The position numbers and the translations under genes are program-made. Under the pieces are notes generated by a model. The model ran no database searches, was not told the DNA's origin, and was given only the letters and a program-made list of their open reading frames with translations. A stretch of DNA of 64,000 nt, taken from an uncultured Clostridia bacterium. Its GTDB lineage: Bacteria > Bacillota > Clostridia > Oscillospirales > Ruminococcaceae. The DNA is taken from contig CALWNN010000082.1 in NCBI GenBank assembly GCA_944382845.1, forward strand, positions 105,731 to 169,730. Reading direction: 5' to 3'. Shown one piece after another: positions 1 through 9,531 of this stretch (the stretch's first letter is position 1; every line of letters starts with the position of its first letter).

Positions 1-1118
1 ACAGAATTTTTACCCACTGTAATATTTTCAACTATCTCTCCCCGCTTTCCAAGTGACAGCTTTGAAAAATCCGTTCTTATAATCTCATTGACCTTGCGGA
101 TAAGAACTTGCTTTGTTATCCTTGTTCCTTCAAGACAATTGTTTTCGCAAACTGCAAACGGCGTTATTCTCTTTATTTCAGCCCCGCATTTTGCACAAAA
201 AAGAAAACCCGCAAGTGGATTGTTTTCAAGGGAATTTCTGTTTATTGAAACAAGTCTGTTTGCCATTTCAAAAACTTCATCGGAAATTATTTTTTCATGA
301 GCGTTCAAAGTTACAAATCTCATTTCATCGGGAACGTTTTTTGAGCCTTCGGATTTAAACGTAGGCTTTCTTGTTTTTCCCTGAACAAGAACTCCTTTAT
401 AAACAGGATTTTTAATTATTTTTCTGACAGTAGACGCAGACCAACCGTAATTCCTAACCTCTCTTCCCGTTTTATAGCTTCTGTAGTCGAGAGGAGAAAG
501 TTCTCCTGTAAGGTTTAATATCTCGGCGGTTTTTTGCGCCGAGTTTCCCTCGGTCACCTTCTTAAAAATAAATTCCACCACCTGAGCCTTTTCTCCTTTT
601 ACAAGCACGCCGTTTTTACATTCATAGCCGTAAGGAGAAGCGCTTCCCACAAATATACCGCTTTTCATTCTTGAGTAAAGCGCCGAACGTATTTTACGGC
701 TTGTGTCCCTTGCATACATTTCATTAATAACGTTTCGGAATGGGGCAAGGTCGTTCATAGGGCAGTCAGTATCGATTCCGTCGTTTACCGCAATGAATCT
801 CACTCCATTTTCAGGAAAGAATTTTTCTGTGAATTTTCCTGTTTCAATATAATCCCTGCCAAGTCTTGAAAGATCCTTTACGATCACTACATTTATTCTT
901 TCCTTCTTAATATCTTCAACAAGCGCTTTAAAACCGGGTCTGTCAAAATTCGTCCCGGAAAAACCGTCGTCGCAGTATTCCTTTATTATTTCTAAACCGT
1001 TTTCCTTTGCAAAATCCATGATGATTCTCCGCTGATTTTTAATGCTTGCGCTTTCTCCCTCTCCATCGTCCTTTGAAAGTCTTAAGTAACCTGCACAATT
1101 AAGTTGTTTCAAGATCAT
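1..1118 (-). CDS. Large serine recombinase, partial (C-terminus beyond left edge)
   Basis: A frame open from an ATG at 1118 to the window edge encodes at least 372 residues. The N-terminus carries the resolvase catalytic pattern YLRLSKDD, whose serine would be the nucleophile, followed by SIKNQR and later SRLGRDY. The recombinase-domain stretch NDGIDT...APFRNVINEMYARDTSRKIRS comes next, and a zinc-ribbon-like FFCAKCG...VCENNC lies near residue 320. This order (resolvase, recombinase, zinc ribbon) is that of the large serine recombinases which integrate and excise phages and Tn4451/Tn5397-type elements. Those proteins usually run 450-560 residues, so the C-terminal coiled-coil part is probably off the edge. 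A purine-rich AAAAAGGGGCG precedes the ATG. It is divergent from rlmD. Function from motifs is secure; which element it mobilises cannot be seen. Confidence 0.93.
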   Translation of the reverse strand, partial: MILKQLNCAGYLRLSKDDGEGESASIKNQRRIIMDFAKENGLEIIKEYCDDGFSGTNFDRPGFKALVEDIKKERINVVIVKDLSRLGRDYIETGKFTEKFFPENGVRFIAVNDGIDTDCPMNDLAPFRNVINEMYARDTSRKIRSALYSRMKSGIFVGSASPYGYECKNGVLVKGEKAQVVEFIFKKVTEGNSAQKTAEILNLTGELSPLDYRSYKTGREVRNYGWSASTVRKIIKNPVYKGVLVQGKTRKPTFKSEGSKNVPDEMRFVTLNAHEKIISDEVFEMANRLVSINRNSLENNPLAGFLFCAKCGAEIKRITPFAVCENNCLEGTRITKQVLIRKVNEIIRTDFSKLSLGKRGEIVENITVGKNS

Positions 1119-1165
1119 CGCCCCTTTTTGAAATTCTATGACAGTACAGGCTTTTAATATAACTG

Positions 1166-1194
1166 TTGAAATTCGGGTGGATTTGTGTTATCAT
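1166..1194 (+). promoter_or_regulatory. Promoter of rlmD
   Basis: TTGAAA (1166-1171), 17 bp, TATCAT (1189-1194), about 30 bp before the rlmD start and its GAAAGGAAAAATGTT ribosome site. It matches the SigA pattern apart from one base in the -10 box. Confidence 0.6.
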
Positions 1195-1225
1195 TAAATT
1201 ATAATCAACCGAAAGGAAAAATGTT

Positions 1226-2371
1226 ATGGAAGAAAAAAAGTGCAGACTTTTTAAAAGGTGCGGCGGCTGTCAGTTTGATTTTTCCTATTCAGAACAGCTT
1301 GAGTATAAGCAGCAGAAGGTTCGGAGAATGCTCGGAAAGTTTTGCAATGTATCAGAAATAGTCGGTATGAAGCACCCTTATAACTACAGAAACAAGGTGT
1401 CTCACGGTTTTTACACAAACACAAACGGTAGGATTATTTCAGGAATTTATCAGTCGGGAAGCGGTAGGATAGTTCCTTGTGAAAGTTGTAACCTTGAGGA
1501 TAAAAAAGCGACAGAAATAATTTTACAGATAAAAAAGCTTATGGCTTCTTTTAAACTTCATCCATACAATTTTTCAACTCAAAAAGGCTTTATACGTCAT
1601 GTTCTTGTCAAACGCAGTTTTTCCACAAATGAAATTCTTGTCTGCATTGTAACGTCAAAGGAGGGTTTCCCCTCAAAGAAAAATTTTATTACTGCTCTTA
1701 TTTCAGCTTGTCCAGAAATAACAACTGCAGTTCAAAATATTTGTACAAACCCCATGCCATTAACACTTGGAACAAAGGAAAATGTTCTTTTCGGAAAAGG
1801 TTACATTGAGGACAATCTCTGTGGTAAAAAGTTTCGTGTTTCTGCAAGATCCTTTTATCAGGTAAATCCTGTCCAGACGGAAATCTTATACAGAACAGCG
1901 ATTAGCTTTGCAGGTCTTGACAAAAACTCAAAGGTTCTTGACTGCTACTGCGGCACCGGTACGATCGGAATAATCGCCTCAGATGTTTGCAGGTCGGTAA
2001 CAGGCGTTGAGGTAAACAGTCAGGCGATTGCCGACGCAAAAGCAAACGCAAAGGCAAATGTCTGCAATAACGTAAATTTTCTTTGCGGCGACGCAGGAGA
2101 ATTTATGGAGAATATGAATTTGCAAGGCAAAAAGATTGACGCAGCATTTTTGGATCCCCCAAGAAGCGGCTGCAACAAGAGGTTTTTAAGCTCGCTTATT
2201 TCCTGCTCTCCTGAAAGAATAGTTTATATTTCCTGTGGCATAGATTCACTTGAGCGCGACCTGAAGATACTTACAAAGGGCGGATACGCCGTGAAAGCTA
2301 TCCAGCCTGTAGATATGTTTCCTCATACAAGGCATATTGAAAACATTTGTCTTTTAGTACGGAGTAAATAA
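1226..2371 (+). CDS. rlmD: 23S rRNA (uracil-C5)-methyltransferase, RlmD/RumA family
   Basis: 381 residues of the TrmA/RlmD family, which makes 5-methyluridine in 23S rRNA from S-adenosylmethionine. The N-terminus has a cysteine cluster C6-x5-C12-GGC15 plus CESC near residue 85, matching the [4Fe-4S] site of RumA. The SAM site is DCYCGTGTIG (about 244-253). The catalytic signature DPPRSGC (about 312) is followed by YISCG, whose cysteine should be the methylating nucleophile. Most family members have an N-terminal TRAM domain and about 450 residues; here the protein starts directly at the iron-sulfur cluster, so the TRAM domain is missing. It is the only plus-strand gene in the first 58 kb, and its stop lies 7 bp from the truncated end of feoB on the other strand. 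It could have come in with the neighbouring recombinase. Exact target uridine is not decidable. Confidence 0.88.
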   Translation: MEEKKCRLFKRCGGCQFDFSYSEQLEYKQQKVRRMLGKFCNVSEIVGMKHPYNYRNKVSHGFYTNTNGRIISGIYQSGSGRIVPCESCNLEDKKATEIILQIKKLMASFKLHPYNFSTQKGFIRHVLVKRSFSTNEILVCIVTSKEGFPSKKNFITALISACPEITTAVQNICTNPMPLTLGTKENVLFGKGYIEDNLCGKKFRVSARSFYQVNPVQTEILYRTAISFAGLDKNSKVLDCYCGTGTIGIIASDVCRSVTGVEVNSQAIADAKANAKANVCNNVNFLCGDAGEFMENMNLQGKKIDAAFLDPPRSGCNKRFLSSLISCSPERIVYISCGIDSLERDLKILTKGGYAVKAIQPVDMFPHTRHIENICLLVRSK

Positions 2372-2378
2372 ATCCTCA

Positions 2379-3629
2379 TCACATGGTCAGGGATTGTTTG
2401 CCGTGAGCGCCCGATTTATGAAAATATTTATCAAGGTCAAATGCAACTCTCGGCAGGTATCCGAAATCCTCTAAAATTGTAAAAAGCGGAAAGAATATTG
2501 CCATAGGAGGTAACATTACCGCCACCACCCAGCTTAACGTCCTATACATTCCATCAATCAGAATCCCATGCACCCATGCAGGCAGTCCGCTGTCTGAAAT
2601 CATACCCGACAGAGGCTTTTCAATTGCTGAAAACAGTTCCGAAAGCAGTCTTGATGGATAGTTTGCAAGGGAGATTGTTATAAGAAATATCATCCCCAAC
2701 ATAAGTATCATTATTGGAATACCGGTTATTCGTGATGTAAAAATTTTATCTAATAATCTATCTTTTTTATCATAGTCTTTTTTTGTGTATCTTACGCAAA
2801 GGGAGGCTGTTTTTTCAGCCCTTTCGTAATATGCGGCGGAAATTTCTTCGTAAAAGGCGTCCTTGTCGTAAGCTTTATTTTTCAGTCCTTCAAACGTTCT
2901 TATAAGCTCATCTTTCTCTGCAATCATAGACAGAATTTTATTACTGAAATCCTCATCGCCCTCGATTATTTTTATTGCGGTAAAACGAGAACTAACCGAA
3001 AAATCGTATTTTTCAACAATAGCTTCCAAAGCAGATATCTCATTTTCTATCTCCTTGGAAAATGAAGTTTTTCTTCTCGGAGTACAGGTATTCCTTTTGC
3101 AGACATCATTAATAACTCTGCATAGTTTATTGATATCCCGCCTGTTTTTAGCACAAATTCCTATTGTCTCTGCCCCCGTTTGTATGGACAGCTCGTCAAG
3201 GTCAACAATTATCCCTTTTTTATCAGCTTCATCAAGAAGATTAACGCATATCACAACATTCTGCACTGCCTCGCAAACCTGAAAAACAAGGCTTAGATTA
3301 CGTTCAAGGCAGCAGCAATCCACAACAACTACTGCTGCGTCAACATCTGAAAACAATAGATAATCGCTTGCCGCAGCTTCCTCGGCTGAGTTTGATAAGA
3401 TAGAATATGTTCCCGGAAGGTCGGTTATTTTAAAGGATGTATTTTCAAACTCAAATTCTCCCACAGCGTTAGTTACAGTTTTTCCGGTCCAGTTGCCCGT
3501 ATGCTGGTTCATACCTGTCAAAGCATTGAAAACAGTTGATTTGCCTACGTTTGGATTTCCTGCAAGGACGATGTTATAACACTTCATTTCATTGCGGAGC
3601 CTTGATTTATTATACCTCTGCATTATCAT
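2379..3629 (-). pseudogene. feoB: FeoB ferrous iron transporter, C-terminally truncated
   Basis: Full FeoB has about 600-700 residues; this frame gives 416. The GTPase part is intact: G1 GNPNVGKST (about 24-32), G3 DLPGTYS and G4 NLLDEAD, followed by the helical GDI region. Only the first membrane segments follow (IPIMILMLGMIFLITISL and a second near 370). It stops after the conserved AHGKQSLTM, exactly where other FeoB proteins continue with CMGFGCNAAGV, so the rest of the iron channel is lost. The last codons are ATG TGA TGA, and the rlmD stop lies 7 bp beyond. The start at 3629 overlaps the end of feoA by 20 bp and has AGGAG 6 nt ahead, as expected for translational coupling. Iron transport is unlikely from this fragment. 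Either the 3' part was cut off by an insertion or deletion, or this is an assembly junction. Confidence 0.85.
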
Positions 3630-3876
3630 CTTCGGCTCCTTTCAGTTTTTTTACAAGTATTTTTTTTGCGTCCTCTCTTCTAAGAGCAATAATCGCTCCG
3701 CGTATTTTATAAGCAACTGCGCCTCCAGATGGCGAAAAAAGCACAGGGCTTATTTTTGTTCCCTTGACAAATCCCAGACAGACAAGTCGTCTGCGTTTCT
3801 CTCCGCTTGATAAGATTGCAGTTACCTTACATTTTTCACCTATGTTCAATGCAGAAAGCCTTACGATCTCGTACAT
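3610..3876 (-). CDS. feoA: FeoA family ferrous iron transport accessory protein
   Basis: 88 residues with the SH3-like FeoA pattern: LSALNIGEKCKVTAI, then RRRLVCLGFVKGTKI, and a final KIRGAIIALRREDAKKI. FeoA is a small cytoplasmic partner that binds FeoB and supports ferrous iron uptake. The start has a good ribosome site (GGAAGGGTG, 7 nt before ATG). It overlaps the start of feoB, so the two form an operon. A possible promoter lies upstream (TTGTCG, 17 bp, TATAAG near 3920-3950), but I see no clear Fur box. With feoB cut short downstream, feoA probably no longer serves a working transporter unless another feoB exists. Confidence 0.85.
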   Translation of the reverse strand: MYEIVRLSALNIGEKCKVTAILSSGEKRRRLVCLGFVKGTKISPVLFSPSGGAVAYKIRGAIIALRREDAKKILVKKLKGAEDDNAEV

Positions 3877-3964
3877 TTTGTTTCACCCTTCCGGCATATA
3901 ATTGTAAAAAGGCTTTACCCTCTTATATATAATATATGTTTTTTCGACAATACTGTTACATTAA

Positions 3965-3995
3965 AAAACGGCAGACCATTTAAGGCTGCCGTTTT
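3965..3995 (-). terminator. Intrinsic terminator after the THUMP methylase gene
   Basis: Perfect stem AAAACGGCAG / CTGCCGTTTT with an 11-nt loop, starting 5 bp after the stop codon at 4000. On the minus strand it runs into a T tract. Confidence 0.88.
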
Positions 3996-3999
3996 AATT

Positions 4000-5112
4000 C
4001 TATCTGAAATACATATAAAGGTTACATTTAATCATGCCGTTATAGAGTTTTCTTTTTTTGTCAGCTTTCTTTCCGAAAAAGCTTTCAAAGTCCTCATGAG
4101 GAGAAATTATGTAAGCCGGATTATCCTTATCAGGATGAAGCTTGTCTCCCAATATCTTATATAGCTTTTCTGCTTCCCTGACTTCCAACATTCTTTCGCC
4201 ATAAGGAGGATTACAGAAATTAATCGCTCCTTCAATGCGCTTGAAATTTTTTATGTCTTTCATATCAACTGATATTTTGGATCTGACTCCGGCTTTTGCC
4301 GAATTTGATTCAGTAAGCGCACAGGCTGCACCGTCTGCGTCAAAGCCGTACGCCTTGAATTTACCCTCTTTATCAATTATATCAAGAGCGTGATCTCTTG
4401 CTGAAAGCCAGATTCTCTTGTCAAACTGTTCCCAGCCTTCCGCCGCAAATTTTCTTCTGAGTCCGGGCGCAATACCAAGCGCTTTATATGCGGACTCAAT
4501 AAGAAAAGTTCCCGAACCGCACATAGGATCGACCACAACCGAATCTCTTCTTACTCTTGCAAGATCTACAATCCCTGCCGCAAGAGTTTCTTTGATGGGA
4601 GCATCGTTTGAATTTTTTCTGTAACCTCTTTTATGAAGTCCCTCCCCTGTTGTATCAAGGTAGATGACTGCGTTATCCTTGATGATGGAAAACTGAAGTC
4701 GGTGAGCACTTCCCCTTTCTTCAAACCAAATTGTGTTATACTTTTGCGAAAGTCTTTGAACAGCCGCCTTTTTAATAATTTTCTGGCAGTCAGGAACGCT
4801 GTGAAGCTTTGAATCAAGGCAGTGTCCCTTTACCGGAAAAGCGTCGTTTTTACCTATAAATTCTTCAAGGGGAATATTTATTACGCCCTGAAAAAGGTCC
4901 TCAAATGTATACGCCTTAAAGTTTGCAAGCTCAATAAGCACACGCTCGGCGGTGGCAAAAAATATATTGGCAAGAGCCACCGTCTCTTCTGTACCGTCAA
5001 AGCTTACTCTTCCATCGGTAACAGTTATATTTTCACAGCCAAGCTTTTTTGCTTCATAATTTAAAACGCTTTCAAGTCCAAAATGACATGGACAGGCAAT
5101 TCTTAGTTTCAT
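4000..5112 (-). CDS. THUMP-domain class I RNA methyltransferase (RlmL/YpsC-like)
   Basis: 370 residues of the COG0116 family, which makes N2-methylguanosine in 23S rRNA (E. coli RlmL N-terminal half; B. subtilis YpsC). A THUMP RNA-binding domain covers roughly residues 45-155. The Rossmann methyltransferase follows, with the SAM loop VVDPMCGSGTFLIE (about 190) and the catalytic CNPPYGER (about 280), the NPPY motif of exocyclic-amine methylases. The ATG at 5112 was chosen because it has AAAGGA 7 nt upstream and begins the family-typical MKLRIACPCHFGLESVL. An open frame extends 24 codons further but would overlap the penicillin-binding protein gene. It ends in a strong terminator. Confidence 0.86.
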   Translation of the reverse strand: MKLRIACPCHFGLESVLNYEAKKLGCENITVTDGRVSFDGTEETVALANIFFATAERVLIELANFKAYTFEDLFQGVINIPLEEFIGKNDAFPVKGHCLDSKLHSVPDCQKIIKKAAVQRLSQKYNTIWFEERGSAHRLQFSIIKDNAVIYLDTTGEGLHKRGYRKNSNDAPIKETLAAGIVDLARVRRDSVVVDPMCGSGTFLIESAYKALGIAPGLRRKFAAEGWEQFDKRIWLSARDHALDIIDKEGKFKAYGFDADGAACALTESNSAKAGVRSKISVDMKDIKNFKRIEGAINFCNPPYGERMLEVREAEKLYKILGDKLHPDKDNPAYIISPHEDFESFFGKKADKKRKLYNGMIKCNLYMYFR

Positions 5113-5168
5113 ATAATTTCCTTTCGTCAAAAACTGCCTTCGCATTTTACACGAAGGCAGTGTAATTT

Positions 5169-7367
5169 TTAATGTCCCGAACAAGTTTCAGGCATAGCGG
5201 ATTCCTTATAATATCCCGTCGCAGTCGAGCCGCAGCTCCTTGACGCAAGTTTTCCTGTTCTTGTACAGAATTTTGCGGTTACAACGGAATCAGGCGCTTC
5301 AAACTCCTTATTCTCCTCGTCCTGAGCGATATCAACAAAGATATTTCTCCATATCTTTGCGATATTCTGATACTTTTCGGTAGGTATCTGGGTTACATCC
5401 TCAAAACCTATCCAGACTCCGCTTACATAGTCGGGGGTACAGCCTACAAAAGTAAGGTTCTGCCACTCCTGAGAGGTACCGGTCTTTCCGCACACCTCAA
5501 CCCCGTCGATATGAGCCTGACTTCCGGTTGCATTATTTCCGTCGATAACCTCTTTGAGAAGTCGGTTCATTACATATGAAGTAGATTCATCGATAGCGTT
5601 ATCATAAATGTCGTTTGCTTCATATATCACGGTGCCTTCCCTGTCAACAATCCTTGAAACGTACTTAGGCTCATAATATCTTCCGCCGTTTCCGAATATC
5701 TGATATGCAGCAACAAGTTCAGAAAGCTTCATACCCTTTCTCATTCCGCCTACCGTCATTGGAGAGTAATCCTTATCGTAGTCGCTGTCAAGGGTAGAAA
5801 CATGAAGCTTATTTACAAGAAAGTTATAGCAGTATGCCGGCGTCATTGTCTGGACAAGCTGAGCCGGAGCGGTGTTAAGTGAACGCTGGAGCATCTGGTA
5901 TGTGGGGTAATAATTATACGACCAGTTTGTAACGTTTCCTGTTTCGGAATAGTTTCTGGGCCATTCCGTTTCAACCCCATCGACCGTAATCGTAATAGGC
6001 TCATCCTTAAACATTGTAGACCAGTTTATAAGATCCTGGTCAAGAGCAGGAGCATAGGAAGCGATAGGTTTGATTGTAGAACCCGGAGAACGTGTGGACT
6101 GTGTAGCGTTATTCCAGCACATATAGCTTGCTTTTTCTCCCCTGTTTCCTACAACAGCTCTTACATGTCCTTCATAATCCATACAAATAAAAGCGGCCCA
6201 TAGTTCGTCATTTTCAAAGGCATAGCTTTGGAAATTAGAGTCGTCCATAAACTTGTCCTCAATAAGCTTTTGCATTTCAAGGTCAACGTTTGTGGTTATT
6301 GTATAGCCGCCTCCCGCAATACGTTCAGAAGCGGAATTATATGTTATACCGTAAATCTCCTGTAAAATAGAGATCGTTTCTCTGATGGACTCATCAATAT
6401 AGTAAGAGGATACTCCCTGATTTGCAATCTCCTCAGCAACGGAATCTACATCAGATGAGAAATTTATATCGCCTGTAATAACAAGCTCTTCATTCATTGC
6501 TTCATCATATTCTTTTGTTGAAATAGCGCCATTATTGAGCATCACCTTTAAAACGTTTGCACGTCTTTCGTAGTTATTGTCAAGGTGGTCATAAGGGTTA
6601 CGCCATGAGGGGTTTTTTGTAATTGCCGCAAGACTTGCTGCTTCGCCCAAAGTAAGTTCGGACACATCCTTGCTGAAATAGAAATTGGCGGCAGCCTGAA
6701 CTCCTCTTATATTAACCTGATTTGTTCCAAGGAAGATGATATTCAGATATGTTTCAAGTATCTCGTCTTTTGTATACTTCTTTTCAATACTGATTGAACG
6801 AGTTATTTCCCGTATCTTTCTTGTTATGCCTGCACCGCCCTGGGTATCATCGTCGCCGGTGATGTTTTTAACCGTCTGCTGGGTAATAGTCGATCCGCCG
6901 AATTCCTCGTCATAAAAGTGAAGGATAAGGTTTGCGAACGCTGCGATAGTACGTTTAAAATCAACGCCGTCATGAGAGTAAAACCTTTCGTCCTCAGAGT
7001 AAACAAACGCGTCGCGGACGTATTTAGGGATATTTTCAAGATCTGCCCACACCCTTCTTTCACCATTCTGGGCAAGAGTGTAATAAGTAACATACTGTTC
7101 AGACTCTTCGTTTGTTTCGTCGTAATCGGGATTTTCGGCAAGAAATCTCGATGTGAAGTTTAGTTCAACGTTATCAAGAGAAATCGGTGTTGTTGAATCA
7201 ACATAATTCAGAACATATATAGTAAGCGCTGTTGCAAAAATAGAACCTGTTATGATAATTATGAATATCATAGACAGAATAACTGTTCCCGTGACTTTAA
7301 GAACCTTTACAGGGGTGCTTACTTTATTCTTTTTCTTTTTTAAGTCAACACTTCTTTTGTTTGCCAT
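5169..7367 (-). CDS. Class A penicillin-binding protein (PBP1A family)
   Basis: 732 residues; a bifunctional enzyme that polymerises lipid II glycans and cross-links stem peptides outside the membrane. A lysine-rich cytoplasmic start is followed by one membrane anchor (about 25-50). The GT51 glycosyltransferase has the catalytic region VYSEDERFYSHDGVD (glutamate in SED), GGSTITQQ and a downstream KYTKDEILETYLN. The transpeptidase has SxxK in SPGSTIKPI (about 440), SxN in RSLNTAP and the KTG motif in CGKTGTS (about 615). All three are intact. A short cysteine-containing tail ends the protein. The ATG at 7367 has AAAGG 8 nt upstream; a GTG 9 bp earlier is too close to that site. It has its own promoter. 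Confidence 0.93.
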   Translation of the reverse strand: MANKRSVDLKKKKNKVSTPVKVLKVTGTVILSMIFIIIITGSIFATALTIYVLNYVDSTTPISLDNVELNFTSRFLAENPDYDETNEESEQYVTYYTLAQNGERRVWADLENIPKYVRDAFVYSEDERFYSHDGVDFKRTIAAFANLILHFYDEEFGGSTITQQTVKNITGDDDTQGGAGITRKIREITRSISIEKKYTKDEILETYLNIIFLGTNQVNIRGVQAAANFYFSKDVSELTLGEAASLAAITKNPSWRNPYDHLDNNYERRANVLKVMLNNGAISTKEYDEAMNEELVITGDINFSSDVDSVAEEIANQGVSSYYIDESIRETISILQEIYGITYNSASERIAGGGYTITTNVDLEMQKLIEDKFMDDSNFQSYAFENDELWAAFICMDYEGHVRAVVGNRGEKASYMCWNNATQSTRSPGSTIKPIASYAPALDQDLINWSTMFKDEPITITVDGVETEWPRNYSETGNVTNWSYNYYPTYQMLQRSLNTAPAQLVQTMTPAYCYNFLVNKLHVSTLDSDYDKDYSPMTVGGMRKGMKLSELVAAYQIFGNGGRYYEPKYVSRIVDREGTVIYEANDIYDNAIDESTSYVMNRLLKEVIDGNNATGSQAHIDGVEVCGKTGTSQEWQNLTFVGCTPDYVSGVWIGFEDVTQIPTEKYQNIAKIWRNIFVDIAQDEENKEFEAPDSVVTAKFCTRTGKLASRSCGSTATGYYKESAMPETCSGH

Positions 7368-7425
7368 AAGCTTCACCTTTCTGTTATGTCTACACTTTAA
7401 GTATCAAATGAATACATATATGTTT

Positions 7426-7454
7426 ATTATAACACAGAATTTACGATTTTACAA
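7426..7454 (-). promoter_or_regulatory. Promoter of the class A PBP gene
   Basis: Minus strand: TTGTAA (7449-7454), 17 bp, TATAAT (7426-7431). The leader to the ATG is about 55 nt. Confidence 0.7.
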
Positions 7455-7489
7455 GTCTTTTATCTGATTTATCCAAAAAAAGCGAAAAA

Positions 7490-7516
7490 GCGCACACTTA
7501 AAAGCTAAGTATGCGC
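7490..7516 (-). terminator. Terminator after ispH-S1
   Basis: Hairpin arms GCGCATACTTA and TAAGTGTGCGC (one G-T pair) followed on the minus strand by TTTTTCGC. It lies 20 bp past the stop codon at 7537. Confidence 0.82.
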
Positions 7517-7536
7517 CTAAATATTGGTTATAAAAA

Positions 7537-9531
7537 TTATTCAGCAGCCTCTTCAGTTGTTTCCTCTGAAGCTTCAGCTTCTTCAACTGGTTCTTCCGTG
7601 TTTTCCTCTTCGGGAAGAAGCGCTCTCATAGAAAGGCTGATTCTCTTCTGGTCTTCGTCGATATCAATAATCTTAACGTCTACCATATCTCCAACAGAAA
7701 GAATATCAGAAACATTGTTTACTCTCTGGTTTGCAATCTGAGAAATGTGGATAAGTCCGTCTATTCCATCGATGATCTGGGCAAATGCACCGAAAGATGT
7801 AATGGAAACAATCTTTACGTTTACAACATCGCCCTTATGGTATGTTGAGATGAAGATATTCCACGGATTTTCAGAATCCTTCTTACATGTAAGTGAAACC
7901 TTCTGGTTTTCCTTGTCAACGTCTTTAAGAATAACATTTATCTTATCGCCAACGCTGAAAATATCGGAAGGATGCTTAACTCTCTTCCAGCAGATATCAG
8001 GCTTACGGATAAGTCCGTCAACTCCACCGAGATCAACAAACACGCCATAGTCAAGGATAGACTTAACAGTTCCCTCAACCTCCATGCCTGCCTCGGCTGT
8101 TTCAAAGAACTTAGCCTTAGCAGCTGCTCTCTTCTCGTTTGCAACAGCTCTTACAGAACCTACTGCTCTTTGTCCGTTTTCATTTACTTCAATGACCTTG
8201 AATTCAACATTCTTTTTAAGAAGGTCATCAAGCTTATCATCGCGTCTTGCGGTTGCGAGTGACGCAGGAATAAATACCTTTACACCGTTAGTTGAAACAA
8301 GAATTCCGCCCTTAACGACATTTGTAACAACGCCTGAAAGAACAGTTCCTTCCTCTTTTGCCTTAACGATCTCCTCAAATCCCTTCATAGCGTCAACTTT
8401 TTTCTTTGAAAGGGTAACTATTCCGTCTTGATCGCTTATTTTGAGGACGATAGCTTCAATCTCGTCTCCAACCTTGACTATGTCTTCTGCCTTTGCGTTC
8501 GGATCATTGGAAAGCTCAGAAGCGGGAATTATACCTGTATGCTTGGTTCCGATATCAACAGTAACTTCGCTGTTATTAACAGTGGTTATGTAACCGGTAA
8601 CCTTTGCTCCTGTATATATTTTCTTGAAAGACTGCTCCAACGCCTCCTCAAAATTAAATTCTTCTTCATTGTTGAGTATTTCGCTCATGGTCTCTTGTAC
8701 CTCCTTGATTATATATGCAGGCGTCGATGCGCCGGCAGAAATCCCTATGAAATGAGAACCGGAAAAATCTATGGAACTTAGTTCTTCCTTGCCCTCTACA
8801 TGATAACACCTGCAAAATTTTTCGCAGACATTTTTAAGCTTTATGGTGTTTGAGCTGTTTCTTCCCCCGACTATTATCATTACATCGGCTTTTCTTGCAA
8901 GTTCCTCCGCTTCACGCTGTCTTTCGGCAGTTGCGTTACAGATCGTATTATAAATCCTTGCTTTTACGCCTTTTTCTGATACAGCCTTTTCACACTCATT
9001 CCAGATACTCACATTAAACGTAGTCTGGGACACTATCGTTACTTCCTTACCCTCAATCTTTTCAAGCAATCCATCAAGTTGTTCTCTGTCAGAAAAAACA
9101 TAACATTCGCCTTTGCAATGTCCTTTTATACCCACTACCTCAGGATGGACAGGGTCGCCGGCAATAAGCACAACCTTATTTTCACCGGAATTTTCATAAG
9201 CGATCTTATGTATCCTTTCAACAAAAGGGCAGGTAGCGTCGATAATATCAGCGCCCTTCTCTTCAAGCGCCTTTATTGTTGATATATCCACTCCGTGGCT
9301 TCTTATCACAACATGTTGACCTTTATTAATACAGGTCACGTCATCGACAGCCCTGACTCCCTTGGCTTCAAGATCGGAAACTACATTCTTATTATGAATG
9401 ATAGGTCCAAGCGTTACCAGATCATCATAGTCATTTAATTTATTATACACTATTTTTACGGCTCTGTCTACACCAAAACAAAAACCCGCAGATTTTGCAA
9501 CGATAATTTTACAATTTCTTAACATTTTCAT
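7537..9531 (-). CDS. ispH: IspH (HMBPP reductase) fused to ribosomal S1-type RNA-binding domains
   Basis: 664 residues in two parts. Residues 1 to about 288 are IspH/LytB, the iron-sulfur enzyme that makes IPP and DMAPP in the last step of the MEP pathway. The three cluster cysteines are present in AGFCFGV, DATCPFV and NTICNAT. After a linker come four S1 (OB-fold) domains at about 305-375, 390-460, 478-548 and 563-637, then an acidic tail rich in E and A. The third contains WKRVKHPSD, typical of ribosomal protein S1. This IspH-RpsA fusion is known in Clostridia. The start overlaps the end of cmk-plsC by 23 bp, so translation is probably coupled; an ATG 6 bp further in is an equally possible start. 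The pathway genes dxr and ispG are also in this window. Confidence 0.94.
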   Translation of the reverse strand: MKMLRNCKIIVAKSAGFCFGVDRAVKIVYNKLNDYDDLVTLGPIIHNKNVVSDLEAKGVRAVDDVTCINKGQHVVIRSHGVDISTIKALEEKGADIIDATCPFVERIHKIAYENSGENKVVLIAGDPVHPEVVGIKGHCKGECYVFSDREQLDGLLEKIEGKEVTIVSQTTFNVSIWNECEKAVSEKGVKARIYNTICNATAERQREAEELARKADVMIIVGGRNSSNTIKLKNVCEKFCRCYHVEGKEELSSIDFSGSHFIGISAGASTPAYIIKEVQETMSEILNNEEEFNFEEALEQSFKKIYTGAKVTGYITTVNNSEVTVDIGTKHTGIIPASELSNDPNAKAEDIVKVGDEIEAIVLKISDQDGIVTLSKKKVDAMKGFEEIVKAKEEGTVLSGVVTNVVKGGILVSTNGVKVFIPASLATARRDDKLDDLLKKNVEFKVIEVNENGQRAVGSVRAVANEKRAAAKAKFFETAEAGMEVEGTVKSILDYGVFVDLGGVDGLIRKPDICWKRVKHPSDIFSVGDKINVILKDVDKENQKVSLTCKKDSENPWNIFISTYHKGDVVNVKIVSITSFGAFAQIIDGIDGLIHISQIANQRVNNVSDILSVGDMVDVKIIDIDEDQKRISLSMRALLPEEENTEEPVEEAEASEETTEEAAE

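Noticed and set aside
2379-2386. TGA as a selenocysteine codon at the feoB end, in place of the conserved cysteine
   Set aside because: A second TGA follows directly, and the next bases are the end of rlmD; there is no further feoB sequence to read into.
7537-9531. Frameshift joining ispH and a separate rpsA
   Set aside because: The frame is continuous with a sensible linker, and the fusion is known in Clostridia.
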